Shown: positions 32,746 through 45,160, numbered from the stretch's first letter. The stretch: 64,000 bases of DNA from Lepidonotus clava (GCA_936440205.1 OW387148.1:14377961-14441960), one strand, 5' to 3'. The notes: a model not told the origin generated them from the letters alone. Program-made: numbers and translations.

Positions 32746-35275
32746 TTAGAAGTAGCAGGTGATGTACACTACACAGTACTTCCCGCCATGTATGCACCGC
32801 TCTGTGTACGTATGCACCGGCTACCTTTGATCCCTACCAATAAACCTACAGCCTGGTTTATTGGGGGTATGGTCCCGGGGTATGGTCCACACACAAACCC
32901 ACTGTCTGGGGTAGGGATTGGGATTGAGGATGTTGTAGATCAACCGTTCTCCACTGCTAATAAATGGCACCGTTTGTTAGAACTAATTCCGGGAAAGTGA
33001 CCAGTGGAGTAGTTAGAGTATCAATTACCACACCAATCAACTAGACGCTGTCGTCCTATCTAATTGGACGCTTCCCATCATAATGTAACAGAAACAGCAG
33101 TGCTGTTTTGTTTTTAGATAGTCATTTGCATGTAGAGGTGAGCAGGGATGAGCGGGTGCCCTGCACCTGTGTCACTGAAGTATGGACGCTAAAGATGAGG
33201 TTTAAACTAATCAGTTTAGACTTAATATTTGACACAGCACATTCCTATCGAGTGCTTAATTAAGAAATCATATATACATTTGTTCGGAATCTCGTTGTCT
33301 GTGTTATTTGGATTAGTATTAGATTTGAGCTTTTGAAGTAGATTATCACTCTTGGTATACTCTTTGTCCATTGCCTTGACCATGAAGTGTTTCGAATGTG
33401 TATAATCGGCCTATGGTATTTTAATGGTGTTCAGACATTCATTGCATTTTTCACGTTTAATGCACTGAGACATAATCATTTGTTGACCATGGATGACATG
33501 TAAATTTGGAATTTTCTATATTATTTGTTTATTGAACTTGTGATTTCTTTATTGTAACTTGTGGGCAGTTACTTCTACCTTAGAAATAATGAGTATTAAT
33601 TCGAGTCAAGTGGACGAAAGGCAAGGGGACGCTAAACAGCAGTTTTGTCTTGTCCTGTTTTTAATTAACTTGTATTCAGAATAGGAATTCCTAAAAAAAT
33701 ATCATGATGCATATTATCAACTTTTCCGAAATTTAGTACACCACACAGATTGGGCAACAACAACAAAATCTTCAGTAGGACCTGGTCACTGAAAGTTCAG
33801 TAATTAACATTTTAAAAAGCTAGGTTTTAATCAAAAACAGCAAACTATGTTGAATTCATAATTTAAACTCAACCAACACATAGAAAAACAGAAAGGTAAA
33901 TGACATTTCAAGTTCTCTAGAAATTGTTTCCTGCTATAGTGAAAATGAAAAAAAGACCATTACATTATGTAAGGATTTGCCCATTGGTTTTGCACATGAT
34001 AGTATTCTTGATTACTCTATCTGAGAAATAAACTTAGAAAAAAACTTTAATGAATATCATGTAAAGTCTTTCATCTTATGCTCAGATCCCCTTTATGGTT
34101 GGTAGGTCTTCAAGGTCACCCTCAAACTGCGTCCAACATATATGATATGTAAATCCCTCTCCTCATGGCCCGAGCGATCGTTTAATTGTCAACTTTTCAC
34201 ACCCATAAAAGGGATGTTAAATAATTAGCTTCCATTACATTGTCTCCCATATAATGTCCATCAAAAAGTCACTTCTGATATAGTTTTATATCTGTTTTAT
34301 GCCCATGTGGTCAAATACACATGTTGTGCCCATTGCAAATGACAGGTAGAAGCCTAAAAAACGCTTATAAAAGCATATGAATTTATTAGCATTTTTGACA
34401 GGAGCGTCATAAATGTGACATTTATTTGCTGTGAACGATGTCACGATGCCGCAACATGGACCAAGTGGAGGTGTAGGGGAGGCTGGGTTTTTTTCACACA
34501 TATGACGCGACCAGCCCTGGGGCAAGGCCAGAGAGGCCAGAATGAAGCCATTACTAGGTGAAATATGGACAGGAGGGTGTACAGATGGACAGGGATAAGT
34601 GGCTGCTTCTCCGCCCGCGGGGACTGAACACTAGTGGTCGCCCGTAGGGACAATAACTCACGAGTAGGAGGCACGGGGAAGCGGGGAAGTGGGGGGATGG
34701 AGGAGAGGTGGAGTGGATTGGAACAAGGATGTCCGTCGCAGATTGGTCTGCCCATGAAAAAATAAATCCACAGCATGCTGGTAACCATCATTTTGACTCA
34801 ACTATTGAGATGCATGGGGTTATGACTTGTTTCTCTATTCACAGGCCTATGGCACAAAATAGAAAGTTTTCAAAAAGTAAATGCACGTACCGGTACTGTA
34901 AGTGTACTAAATAGTTCTATAGACATTTCATATTATGATTTTTCCTTGAAATATCGAGTTTTAAACCAGTGATATGAAACTTCATTATATGATTACATTA
35001 TAACAGGATAACACGTACCTATAATGTTTGAGCAATTCCTAACTGTCATTTGAAATTATAGGGATATACTCTCATTTGGTAAGAACCAGACAAGAACCAG
35101 ACAAACTTATACAAATAGGACCAATGTACAGTTCCCATCCCACTCCCCCCCCCCCCACACCCCCCTCCCATCAGTTGGCGACCTGTCGCCTCCTGCTTGT
35201 AGCCTTTTATCTGCCCCCCTAATGACTTTAAATGACGGCCATTGCGCCACTTTAACTGCTAACGGACCTGTTGTG

Positions 35276-35289
35276 CCACCAGAGGGCAT
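35276..35289 (+). promoter_or_regulatory. CTCF-like motif, left of a convergent pair
   Basis: CCACCAGAGGGCAT is a good but not perfect core on the + strand. The partner lies on the minus strand about 100 bp downstream. Confidence 0.45.
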
Positions 35290-35387
35290 GACTGAGTACC
35301 GGAAGTGAGCAGGTATTGGCCGAACGGGCCAGGTGACGTAAAACAGACGACGCTGGGACGTTTTGCGGCAAAAGTCGTAAACCTGCG

Positions 35388-35404
35388 CAGCGCCATCTGG
35401 TGCA
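35388..35404 (-). promoter_or_regulatory. CTCF-like motif, right of a convergent pair
   Basis: On the minus strand this reads GCACCAGATGGCGCTG, a strong CTCF core. With 35276-35289 it forms a head-to-head pair in a GC-rich patch. Confidence 0.5.
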
Positions 35405-38126
35405 GGTGGAAGGTAATAAAAAAACAACTGGTAGTCGGATGAGGATTGGTCTTGTCATTAGGCCAATTTGGGAAAGAGAACAAAATTAAAAACCGTTTTA
35501 ACTTGGGGAGATCCAAACAATGTTATCAACTCAGCCCTTTCATATTATTGTTTTTGAAGGATGGCTATGTAGGCCTATATCGTTCTAAATCTGAGTTAAA
35601 AATAAAATAACCAAAAGATATTCAATGCCAATCACATGATTACAGTGTGTAGTTTGAAAAATGATGCATCTTTATACACACATGAACATTTATCATATCA
35701 TTTTCTGCTTTTCAAATCCTAGATAGATTGATAAATCGTTGGGCTTTTCCGTTGAGATTGAGATTCTCTGAGAGACCTTTTAGATTTCTATCCTTTATAA
35801 ACCACCACATATTATTCGAACTTTTTCTTTTTTATTGAAGTACATCTGCAACAAGACCAAGGGGCGTTATAACTCCAAGTAAAGAGTCAGTATTGCTTAT
35901 ACGTTTTTCATCACTGCGCTAACCTCTGTTTGGTGGCACACCTCAGCGGTTTTCATTATGTTTTATACCCCCTTACAGAAAGACGAGGGCAGCTAGTCAG
36001 AGTACGACCGGTTCCCACCCTGGCCCCCGACCATAAACACACATGCCCACCGCTCATCCCGGCAGGTGCTACCCACGTGTTGAGCTGCTCGGGCTCTCAC
36101 CCCCTGAACCAGCAACTGCTCCCCACCCGAGGGCTGCTCAGGAGGTACAACCATGAGTGATCATTTCATTGAGATAATTCACCAGCCAGTTAGGCCGAAT
36201 AGCAATGTCTGACAAAATGGAAACTTTAAGCCATTTTCTCTGTCGCAAAGCTCTTATCATTCAATATGGTCTCCAGTTTTCCTACTTAACGTAAGGTAAA
36301 TTCAGTTGATCTTTTACATCGTCCTGGGCCTTAGTGGGTAGTTTGAAACCACCTTTTATTGAGATAGTGAACCGTTATTCTTCGAGTCTCCTCTTACGAA
36401 AAAAAAATCATGTGTGAAACTTAAAGAGTAAAACGTATTTATGTCTGTAGTTAATGGTGCTTCTTTTTCAAATGGCAACAGGGGTTAGTATACCTGTAGC
36501 AGGCCAGTCAATGCCAGTGAGCAGCCCAGTGGGCCATTCTGTAGATACGTATTCCCCGGGCACATATAGGCTAATACAAGAGGGTTCACCCAGTGGAATC
36601 TTGTTACACTCTCCGGGCATTTATATACGTAAGTCCCTAAAGATCTGCCTGAAGAGCACGTGGCTTGTGGGCCATGTTATGAAAAGTATAACTAGGTCAC
36701 GCCGAGTTTCTCCCCACATTTTGGCACATGTTGGTCGGGTGAGACCCATATGAGAGTTGATATGATCCAGCGGGCAAATGGCGATTATGAGGTGTTCCTA
36801 GAATCATGTTTGTATGTGGCAGCATGTCGGGTAACCTTTGCAACATGTGAGACATGTTACAGCCGTGCAGTGGGCCCGGGAATGTCACCCTGATAGAAGC
36901 TGGCCTCCAGTCCGGGGAGGGGCTACACCACGGCCAGGAAATGAAAAATCACAGGCATTTAGCAACTTCCGCTTGTAGGTGGGAACGTGGTTTTATAGCT
37001 AATGCCTTATGACGGCAGTTGAGTATCAGGTGAATTCTACAACATTCATATACATTCAGTAAATAGGAGAGATGTATCATAGGCATGTACATTTCCGACA
37101 TCTTTGTAGCCTACATGTATCCGTATATCGGAATCTGTTTCAGTTTTATCCAAAGAAAAGTCCTGGGTTATTATACATCATAAAATCACAGGAAATATAG
37201 AGAAATCTCTGCCAATATTCTTTAACACGACTCAGTGCTATGCATGAAAAAGAACCACGTCAAATATAAGGCTTAAAATCAATGGTTCCCTCGGCGTGTC
37301 AAAAGGGCGAAGGGTTCTCACTCGGATAGGCACGATGAGAGATGGTTTAAAAGCGGCCTGAGGCAAAAGCCCACATGTGGGGAACAGACCTGCATGGCGT
37401 CAGAAAACAAGCGTCAAAACTCCTACGCTGACTTTATAAAGGCTTCATACACGTTCTGAAATATATTGACATCATGTACATTCTACTGCATGACATGATA
37501 AAAACGACGCCGCGAAGCATCAGGCCAAACTCTAAAAGTGATGGACAATGTTTGTTTATCAAGAGGGAATCATGGGTTGTAAATGGACATGTTTCAGTTG
37601 TTAAGGGTCTTCATCGTGACTTGAAAATATATGTAGTACACACGTATCTCAGTATACTATATTGACCAAGAACAGTTAAGCACTATAACGTCGAGTTGGT
37701 AATATGTATATTATCAGTTAGGTAAACCATAGAATATGAATAGGCTATGCTTGGTACGTTATATCTAATTGCGGTAGTATTAGGAACATGTAAGAAATAC
37801 CTAGTGATGGTAGAAGGTTTTGGTCTAGAATTTCAGGTATGAGTCCGCGCCCCGGCGGTGCCCATCTCCTCCTGTGTGAAACGTGTCTATGAGCACGTGC
37901 TCCTCCGGCTCAGTTATGGTAAGATACATGTATATATAATGTTCAGTAAATAGCTTGACCCTTTTTCATTGTATGTTTTTCATTGTCAACGTCATGAGCG
38001 ATTACGTGTTCCTCCAGACAATCAAGTGATACACGCTATTATGTATAAACTGTTGATGCAGTGAGCAATCGATTTAGCAGATTTAGATGACATGCAGGTC
38101 AGTGGAAGAGATTGCCTCACAGATAA

Positions 38127-38301
38127 GGAGCCTTTCATTAAGTATGTACGCACCAAGGGGGGGTGGGGGGGTCTGAGATTTTAGGAATTTTGCGTACGTT
38201 CCTATACAAATCCAATGCGTATTTTAGCCTAAGGGGGGGGGGGTGGGGTGGGGGGGTCTAGAATTTGTGATTTCTTGCATACGTACTAAATGGAAGGCCC
38301 C
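38127..38301 (-). mobile_element. Short dimeric inverted-end element, copy 3
   Basis: Ends GGAGCCTTTCATTAAGTATG and, at the right, the inverse CGTACTAAATGGAAGGCCCC. In this orientation its two half units each start with a long G-rich tract (38156-38170 and 38235-38257) followed by a TTTTGCGTACGT or TCTTGCATACGT stretch. It is the reverse of copies at 12048 and 13857. The G tracts could form G-quadruplexes. Confidence 0.72.
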
Positions 38302-38596
38302 TAACTCTTATGTTATTTGGAGTATCTGAAGTTTATCAATCATGTTTGTTTTTAGATTTTACCCCCTTCCCCCTCCAATGTTACTCAGATAAATACGAGG
38401 TTTAGTCAAAATGTATTCTTTCTCATCTCTTTATGTAGAAGTAGAAAAAAATCATAATTAAGGATTTTCCAAAGTGACTCAAAGTGTCCAACAATCTCAC
38501 AAATGAGGGGTTATTTTCATGGAGGTGACCCCCAATAGCCCCAATAGATAGACAAACTCAATGAGTTGTATAACATAACCTCCTCAGATGAGAGTA

Positions 38597-40268
38597 CACT
38601 GTAAAAAAATACCCGTAGATTTTACGGTATTCTACTGGCAACTGTGGCTCCAGTAGAGTACCGTTAATTTGACGGTTGACCGTATTTACTACATGACCGT
38701 AGTTGGTACGGATCAAAACCGTTTAATTTTCACAGTGTTATACCTTAGAAAATTATGGTCAACCTTCATTATGACTGACCAATACCATTTTTATTAACAA
38801 TTTATTACCGTTGTATATACATTTTGAATTGTTCAAATTACAGGCCAATTGGCTCAGGATCCTGAAAGGACTGTAAATGTGACATACAGTGACATCCACT
38901 ATTTCTTCCATGCCTTATAATCTTAGACAATGTTTTGGATACATCAATGATATTTGATCAACCAAGAGGTAAAGTTCAATGCTAGAATCAAAACTCTTTC
39001 AACATCATGCATATACAAATGCAGAGTTGACCTCTGAACTAGGGTATGGTTGGGATAGCTCTTGTGAGTCCCAAAAACATGAGACCCATACCCTAGTCCC
39101 TATGTGTGTCCACATGTGAAAAAGGTGCTTAAACAAAGTACATCTCCAAAACTCGTACAAGACAATTTTCCTTAAACTCAAAATACATTCTAATACATTC
39201 CATATAAATTTTTTATATCCTCTACAGTGAAAGGAAATTCTCAGAATTTTATGATGAATCTATATTAACATTTAGAAGAAAATAACTGCATAGAATTGGC
39301 ATAGACTGTCACCTGGTGGAGAGATATTGAACTACATATAAGGATAATGAAGGTGGCTCTGGCCATGCACTTGGTCAGCCTAAATTTTACATTCTCCCCT
39401 CCTAGTCTGACAAAGCGGCCTAACACTGCGCTATTTAGGTCTGGTATTGTGATCCAGTAACTGTGACCAAACCATGACTTCTAATATGCATGTGCCTGAC
39501 CCAATACTCTGTTGGTGTCTATTACCTATACCCAGTCTCATACCCTATTATTTCAATTGAGTAAAACTGCTTGTCCTTGTCTGACCACAAGCCTCCATAG
39601 CTCAGTGGCAGAGTACAGGCTTTGTATGTGAGAGGTCGCTGGTTCAAGACTCAGCAGTACCAAGTTGTAAAACTTCAAATACTTTGTGGTAGTAAGAGCA
39701 CATACTGAATGAATGTTTTTCATATAATTAATACAAAGATATGGAACTTAATGTTAAAGGATTAAGCTAATTATTTGATTTCTTTTTAGGGAATGCTAGG
39801 TCTATGTATGGACAAATGTTGTAAATGGGGACTCCCTTTAGGCTGTAATACTGAGAAAAAAAATTGAAACCTACCAGGGTATAGCTGACAAGGGTATTGT
39901 ACTAAAAAGGTGTGCACCTGTAAAACCTACAGAAAAGGTGTTTAAAACATTTTGAAAATGTTTTGAGGTGTAGTAGAACCTACTGAAATGCATTTTCTAA
40001 CACTTAAGGCCAGGGCCACTTAGATCACAAGGCTTGACTCATTTTGTTAACATTGAGTCTGCCTTACCAAGACTATCAGTGATTTGTCACATTTCAATAA
40101 CAAAATGTTTACAGGACTCTACCGTAAAAATCAACTACCGTTATATGTACGGTTGAATACCATTATATGCATTGATTATACAGTTTTTGTCCGTAAAATA
40201 AATAACGGTAGATTACCAGCATGAATAACGGTGATTCCCTGTATATTCTACGGGTTTTTTTTACAGTG
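38597..40268. mobile_element. CACTA/EnSpm-like nonautonomous DNA element
   Basis: Left terminus CACTGTAAAAAAATACCCGT and right terminus its inverse (ACGGG, T-run, ACAGTG), each next to TA (38595-38596 and 40269-40270). The subterminal regions are dense in TACGGT/ACCGTA motifs, with several copies within about 130 bp of each end, as in CACTA elements where transposase binds subterminal repeats. CACTG ends with a 2-bp duplication are known for animal EnSpm. No transposase frame remains. It carries a tRNA-like sequence at 39591. Confidence 0.82.
39591..39662 (+). pseudogene. tRNA-Thr(TGT)-like sequence inside the CACTA-like element
   Basis: It begins GCCTCCATAGCTCAGTGG, which matches an A box and the 5' half of metazoan tRNA-Thr. 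An anticodon loop with TGT follows, then GGTTCAAGACTC as the B box with a partial T stem (GCTG/CAGC). The anticodon stem pairs poorly and the 3' acceptor strand is absent, so it cannot form a normal tRNA. It is a tRNA pseudogene or the head of a tRNA-derived SINE. Confidence 0.65.
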
Positions 40269-40270
40269 TA

Positions 40271-42200
40271 TGTGCCAATACCAGTGCCCAAGATTTAGTG
40301 AACATGGGTTTAATTTTAAAGGTTTTTCCATGGGTTGCCCTCCCATATGTATACCCAATTCTTATAGTCACTTTCAAAAGTCAGCAATCTAGATGACAGA
40401 AATATCCGAGTGTGCCTCAGATGTCATAAGTGAGAGGTTTATTTGTGAGAAACCTTTCCTGCATGGGGTTGGTCAACCACGCCCTTCCCGAACTACTTTG
40501 AATTGTTATATCAACATGTTACATATTATATTCATCCTAATGCTTTATTATGATGTCAAAACTATTCAAATACACTGCTCTCATACACCTCTATAATAGG
40601 TCTAGCACATGTCACTACTTGTTCAAGGTGTCAGGTGCCAAGGCCCTGCACAGGCATAATGAAAGGATTAGTAGGCATGTGTGTATTCAACAGTAAGGAA
40701 TAACGATCTGAACTAGGAGGATGTGTTATTGGATCATTCCTCTTAGAACCTACTCATAGGAACTAATATAGATATAACATTGATTGGAGAACCTAGACTT
40801 AAACTTGCAGCTATATCAGAATGGTTTCTATACATTGACTGATCACTAATTAAATCGTCCTTTTACGAAATGTTTTGATCAATTATTTATCTAATCATTC
40901 AATTATCATTTATTTATGTCAGCCTTGAATTGAAAACATTGAATCCATAAAATATGTGCTGTTGGCAGGATAGTTGCACAGAAAAGTAAAGAAGCGATGA
41001 GAGAGGGCAGTTTATATCAAAGGCTTTCTACAAGTTTTTCTTATCAAGTGGCTTCTGTCTGGCTTCTATATATGTGGCTCCCCAGCCTATACATATACTA
41101 CATAGTTTACTTCCTAAACCCAATATAATGAATTACATAAATGGAAAATGACAATCAAATCACACTTATAGCATAACATGTGTTGATTCTTTCTCTCACA
41201 ACCCACCTACCCAATGCCAGTCGCATGTGTCAAGCAGGTCGTATAACAGATAAATACCATATATGAAATATGAAGTATCCTTGTCAGAACTTTGTTCACA
41301 GCCTGACACCCCCTATCTCCGTCGGAGGCATGCTAAGAAGTGGGGACTCCAGCCTCTGCACTCATTGTGGCGGGTTAAGAAAGCAGGGTGCTGCTGTACA
41401 AATAGAGGACAGAGGACGGGCGCCCGTCGCCCTTTATGTATCATAAATAAGGCGGAATAATCCCACGGCCGGCCGCCGCCCCCCGCCGTAAGGGGAGTGG
41501 GGATCAAAGGGAGGGCCGCCGACAGGCTGCTCCAGGGTAGGCCTGTCTATATGCTCCGGTTAAGGTTTTATCATTTTTACATTATGTCAAGGATATAATT
41601 GAGATTTTCCCTGATCGACAGACGACATAGGGTAAGACAGATGAGTTATACCAAGACGGATTGATATAAGAAGTAATATCTGTCTTGCCTTTGTTAATGA
41701 GTTGCTCTCTTCCGGGTGTTTCGGTTTCCTGGGGGTCGGGGGGGTGGGGGGCTATGATATCAGGGTAGCACTGCATGAAATATTAGAAATTAGCTTTGAG
41801 GACTTTCTAAATTCATATTTGTTTATAGATTATGATTATATAGTTTTGTGTTTTACCTTCTATTGCATAAATTCTTATCGCAATTGGTTATTTTTATTTG
41901 ATAAAGTTGCTGGGTATCACCATGCTCATATATTTGCCTGGCATGCATGCTAAGTGCATGTGTACTTCTAGTACATGTAGCAGGTAGGGAGTCCACCCTG
42001 AGATATGTGACGAGCAGTCCGTATTTTGAATCCTCTCTGAGATTATTTTTCTTTTCAATTGGCTGTGACGGAGATTATTTTGCTTTGATCCTGTACTCTT
42101 TTTACAGTTAATTCTTCGGTTAGTGCTTCATTCCCCGGAGGTACTTGATATAAGACAAACTGTTGTACCAGGAACCAGCTCCCAGTGAGCGATAACAGGG
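40271..42200. other. Noncoding DNA, no gene seen
   Basis: Mostly AT-rich. A GC-richer patch spans 41280-41560. The + frame 41702-41953 is AT-rich and has no domain. Nothing else recognised. Confidence 0.5.
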
Positions 42201-42219
42201 GTAGGCATCCCGCCTGGAG

Positions 42220-42830
42220 TCACTTGTACATCTCTGCCCTGGAGGCGTGTGTCTGCGGCGGGAGGAAGCCGGGAGGGGAGGAGGGGTGCGCGGGGGGAGG
42301 GGGAGTGTAATGTTGTATGTCTGTGCAGTATGGATGACACCTTAATTGCCCGCGGGCAAGCGGAGCCCTGACCCTGCTGGCCCGACGATCCCGGCTCTCT
42401 GGTCCTCCAGGGCGGGCAAACAATGCTCCAGGGGGCCGGGTGGCGAGATCAAAGAGACCGCCAGCCGCCCCCGGCCGGCCCCAGATAGTGCCGTGTTTGT
42501 CGGTAAGTATCCTCCCTACCGTCCTCCGGTTGTTCCCGGGGTCCTAAGGTGAGACATGGGAGCGCACATCAAAGGGACGCCGCCGTGCCGCCGCCGGCCG
42601 CCGCCCGGAGCAGCCCGGAGGCGGGGGCGGCGGGCCGGGGAGGGGTGTTTACGGGCACCGGGGGAAGGGCCCCCGGGCGAAGACCGACACCGGGCACAGG
42701 AGCCGTTCGCCCGGGGCTACGACAACCCCCGGCCCCTGCCCGGACCTACTGGAGCCCCCTCTACTCGTCCTTCTCCTCCTGAGGTAACCAGGTAAGGCCC
42801 GTTCACACCCGAGGCGGCGCGGTAAAGGCC
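42220..42830 (+). other. CpG-dense island with splice-donor-like motifs
   Basis: Very GC-rich and CpG-dense. Strong donor-like motifs occur at 42503 (TCG|GTAAGT) and 42792 (CCAG|GTAAGG). A frame from an ATG with good context at 42556 stays open to the second donor (about 78 codons, Pro/Arg/Gly-rich, no domain). This would fit alternative first exons of a + strand gene, but GC-rich DNA yields such frames by chance. Confidence 0.4.
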
Positions 42831-44020
42831 CCAAACCGTAACGTGACTTACTTGTGTGCTCTACATGTATTTTACTTTAGCCACAGGCGCTACAGGCTAA
42901 AATATACAGTCCCAGTATTACAAAGCGAGGCAAAGCAGCCAGAGAGAAACCGTCAAACGCCTGGATACATTTCTGAGCCAATCTTGTGAACAACCAACGT
43001 GGCCCAACGTCTCCAACATGCAGTAAACATATTTCATGAGCACGGAAAGTGAAAAGTCATTCTCCGTCATGCCCCTTCGTCCTACCGTTTTACAAGGACC
43101 GAGGTGGTCAGAGCGGCAGAGTAGGTAAGAGGGCTATTCCAACGCCTTGCGTCAAAAAAAGAGGCAGGAACGCCGCGCGCCGCTTCATCTTACCGTACCG
43201 CCCGCACCGCGTGTAGTGTGAACAGGGCTTTAGAGATGTATTATGACTGTAGGTACACGAGGACTGCGCAGATCCCCCTCCTCCAGTGAGCTGTGTGTGA
43301 GAGCATAACGCAGCGTCTATATACACACTACAAATGGCTGTTTTTGCCTCCTCCAGTGTCCCCCGATGTCCCTGCCCGTGGGAACCCCTCCTGTCGTCCC
43401 CGTCTTTGTCTCTCACCTGTTTTTGTGTATGCACACAATGGGATTTGTTTTCCAGCAAACGAGTGTTTTGCACAAACAGATGGATTGAGATTTTGGATTT
43501 ATAGATATAAATCCTTCCGTTAGAGTTCACAGTATCATTTTGCTTTCCTCTGCAAGCTCTTTCTCCTTGTTCCTATTTCTTAACCTAGATATTGTTCCTG
43601 TTGCTTGTTTTATTTCTTCCTCCTGCTGCATGTTTTTTTATCAAACTAAGTTAGAGTAAAAAAAAAAGTCTTTAGTCTATGTACAAGAAACCATACCCAC
43701 GTTAAAATTGGAGTTTGAATTACATGCTATTGGAATGATGAACTTCTGTATTGAACGTAGTACTATGTCCAAGATAGTTTTCATCAAAAACCTCTGACTG
43801 ACCCAGTAAACGCGTTAGAGCAGTGCGTCTACCTTCCTATATAGGCCTATGTAGATTCGGACATCGCCGCTCTTGATATGACCTTGGCAAACAAAATAGA
43901 CATATCGCAACCAATAACAAACCCCTAACAAGCTATCCTATTGCTGACCTGAAAAGGCAATAGGACTTCGCCTTGATCCAAATTTGATCCAAATATGGTG
44001 TTCAGAAATACGGAAAGTAA
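42831..44020. other. Noncoding DNA, no gene seen
   Basis: No supported gene. The 140-codon minus-strand frame 43108-43530 overlaps a + strand frame and shows no domain. Confidence 0.5.
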
Positions 44021-44091
44021 GCATCGGTGGTTCAGTGGTAGAATGCTCGCCTGCCACGCGGGCGGCCCGGGTTCGATTCCCGGCCGATGCA
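44021..44091 (+). tRNA. tRNA-Gly (anticodon GCC)
   Basis: A 71-nt cloverleaf: acceptor GCATCGG pairs with CCGATGC, followed by discriminator A. The D arm contains TGGTTCAGTGGTAG (A box). The anticodon stem CTCGC/GCGGG holds loop CTGCCAC with anticodon GCC at 44053-44055. The T arm CCCGG-GTTCGATTC-CCGG contains the B box. There is no intron. A TTTT terminator for RNA polymerase III lies at 44098-44101. All stems pair, so the gene looks functional. It decodes GGC/GGU glycine codons. Confidence 0.97.
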
Positions 44092-44097
44092 AGACAG

Positions 44098-44101
44098 TTT
44101 T
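44098..44101 (+). terminator. RNA polymerase III T-run terminator
   Basis: TTTT six bases after the tRNA-Gly gene, the normal pol III stop signal. Confidence 0.75.
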
Positions 44102-44604
44102 GCGCCTTACCCATGCTATACTTATGAAAGTAGGCCTATGAGAATATTGTACCAGTCTTTTGAAAATCCTGAGTATAACCTGAGTGATGGTATAGGCCCC
44201 CTAGCGCTATGCAGGGGCGGATCTAACCAACGCGGTCAGCCCCACTCTTGTCCCATCCCCTCCCTGTCTAGTGGTGCTGACCACAACTGCCCATTCAAAA
44301 CTGGGGCAAACCAGACTCAAGTTCTGGTACACAAAGAATACAATGTGCTCACATAAATTACACCCACCTGTGTATTAAGAACTGTTTTTTATACCATGGA
44401 CACCTGTTTTTGTGGTGAACGGCATGCTTTTTAATCCAAATTCAGTGTTAGAACCCATGAAGTGGACAGACTAGGCCTAATTCCAACATGGCTGTCCCTA
44501 TGGCAGAAAGGGTCCTCACCTTCCCAGAGATCAATGTTTTTTCACTACTTTTTTCTATGCTCTGCTCTCCATCCCCACACAGAGTCTCGGATGGATATTC
44601 CATC
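44102..44604. other. Noncoding DNA after the tRNA gene
   Basis: No gene seen. GGGGCGGATCTAA at 44214-44226 may be a decayed end of the GTGGCGGATCCAG family found just downstream. Confidence 0.4.
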
Positions 44605-44930
44605 TAGGGCGGATCCAGGGGGGGAGGGGTCCTAGGGTCAGGATCCCCCCCCCCCCCCCCCATTTTGGTGGACCCCTAAACTACAAAAAGAGGGGGAAAT
44701 GCTGCACGTGTATACACAAATGGATGGGGTTTCAGGAGTTAGCCTTTATATCCCCCCCCCCCGTGGCGGATTTAGAGGGGGCGCGGGGGCACGGGGGCAC
44801 GGGCCCCCACCTTTTTCGGAAAATTTTAGACTTTTTTAATGTAAAATTCGGCCAAAAAGTAATTAAGGAACAAATTTTCAAATAGCGACCCCCCCCCCTT
44901 CCTTTTCAAATGCTGGATCCGCCACTGCCA
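44605..44930. mobile_element. MITE debris with GTGGCGGATCCAG-type ends
   Basis: At least one element, 44762-44927, has inverted ends: GTGGCGGATTTAG at the left and CTGGATCCGCCACTG at the right. A left-end-like GGGCGGATCCAGG at 44609-44621 with its own C-run suggests a second, partial copy into which the first inserted or next to which it landed. CAGTGGCGGATCCAG ends are typical of hAT-type MITEs; flanking duplications are obscured by C- and G-runs. Confidence 0.6.
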
Positions 44931-45160
44931 TTATGTCGCATGTCGAATTCAAGGAATAACCTATATGTCATGTCGTCTATTTTCTCCTTCATCAAGTTCA
45001 TGTCACTAAGCTCCATGTCGCATGTCGAATTTAAGAAATGGCCATGTCGCGTGTCGATATTAGGGGTCCACAATCTGGTCTTTTGCAAATGACAGACAGG
45101 GAGGGTGAAAATGATTAAGTATGTCCCACACACGATATTGGCATTTCTTAAATTCGACAA
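44931..45160. repeat. Local direct and inverted repeats of an ATGTCGAATTTAAG motif
   Basis: ATGTCGCATGTCGAATT occurs at about 44934-44951 and again at about 45015-45032, and TTTCTTAAATTCGACA at 45144-45160 is the inverted form of the second copy's continuation. A further GTCGCGTGTCGA lies at 45045-45056. It looks like a small decayed array or part of an unknown repeat. Confidence 0.5.

Larger units (their letters stand above)
30781..34600. other. Noncoding DNA, mostly AT-rich
   Basis: No gene recognised. A GC-richer patch at 31560-31960 gives overlapping minus-strand frames without domains. Confidence 0.5.
34601..38126. other. Noncoding DNA, no gene seen
   Basis: AT-rich stretches with GC-richer patches at 35120-35420, 35990-36140 and 36450-36740. 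The patch at 36060-36140 has GAGCTGCTCGGGCTC and GGGCTGCTCAGG within 60 bp. The + frame at 36454-36753 (99 codons) shows no domain. A TTTATAAAGG TATA-like motif lies at 37433-37442 without a recognisable gene after it. Confidence 0.45.

Noticed and set aside
42549-42795. Proline- and arginine-rich frames in the CpG island
   Set aside because: All frames are open there because of base composition; kept only as an island with donor-like sites.
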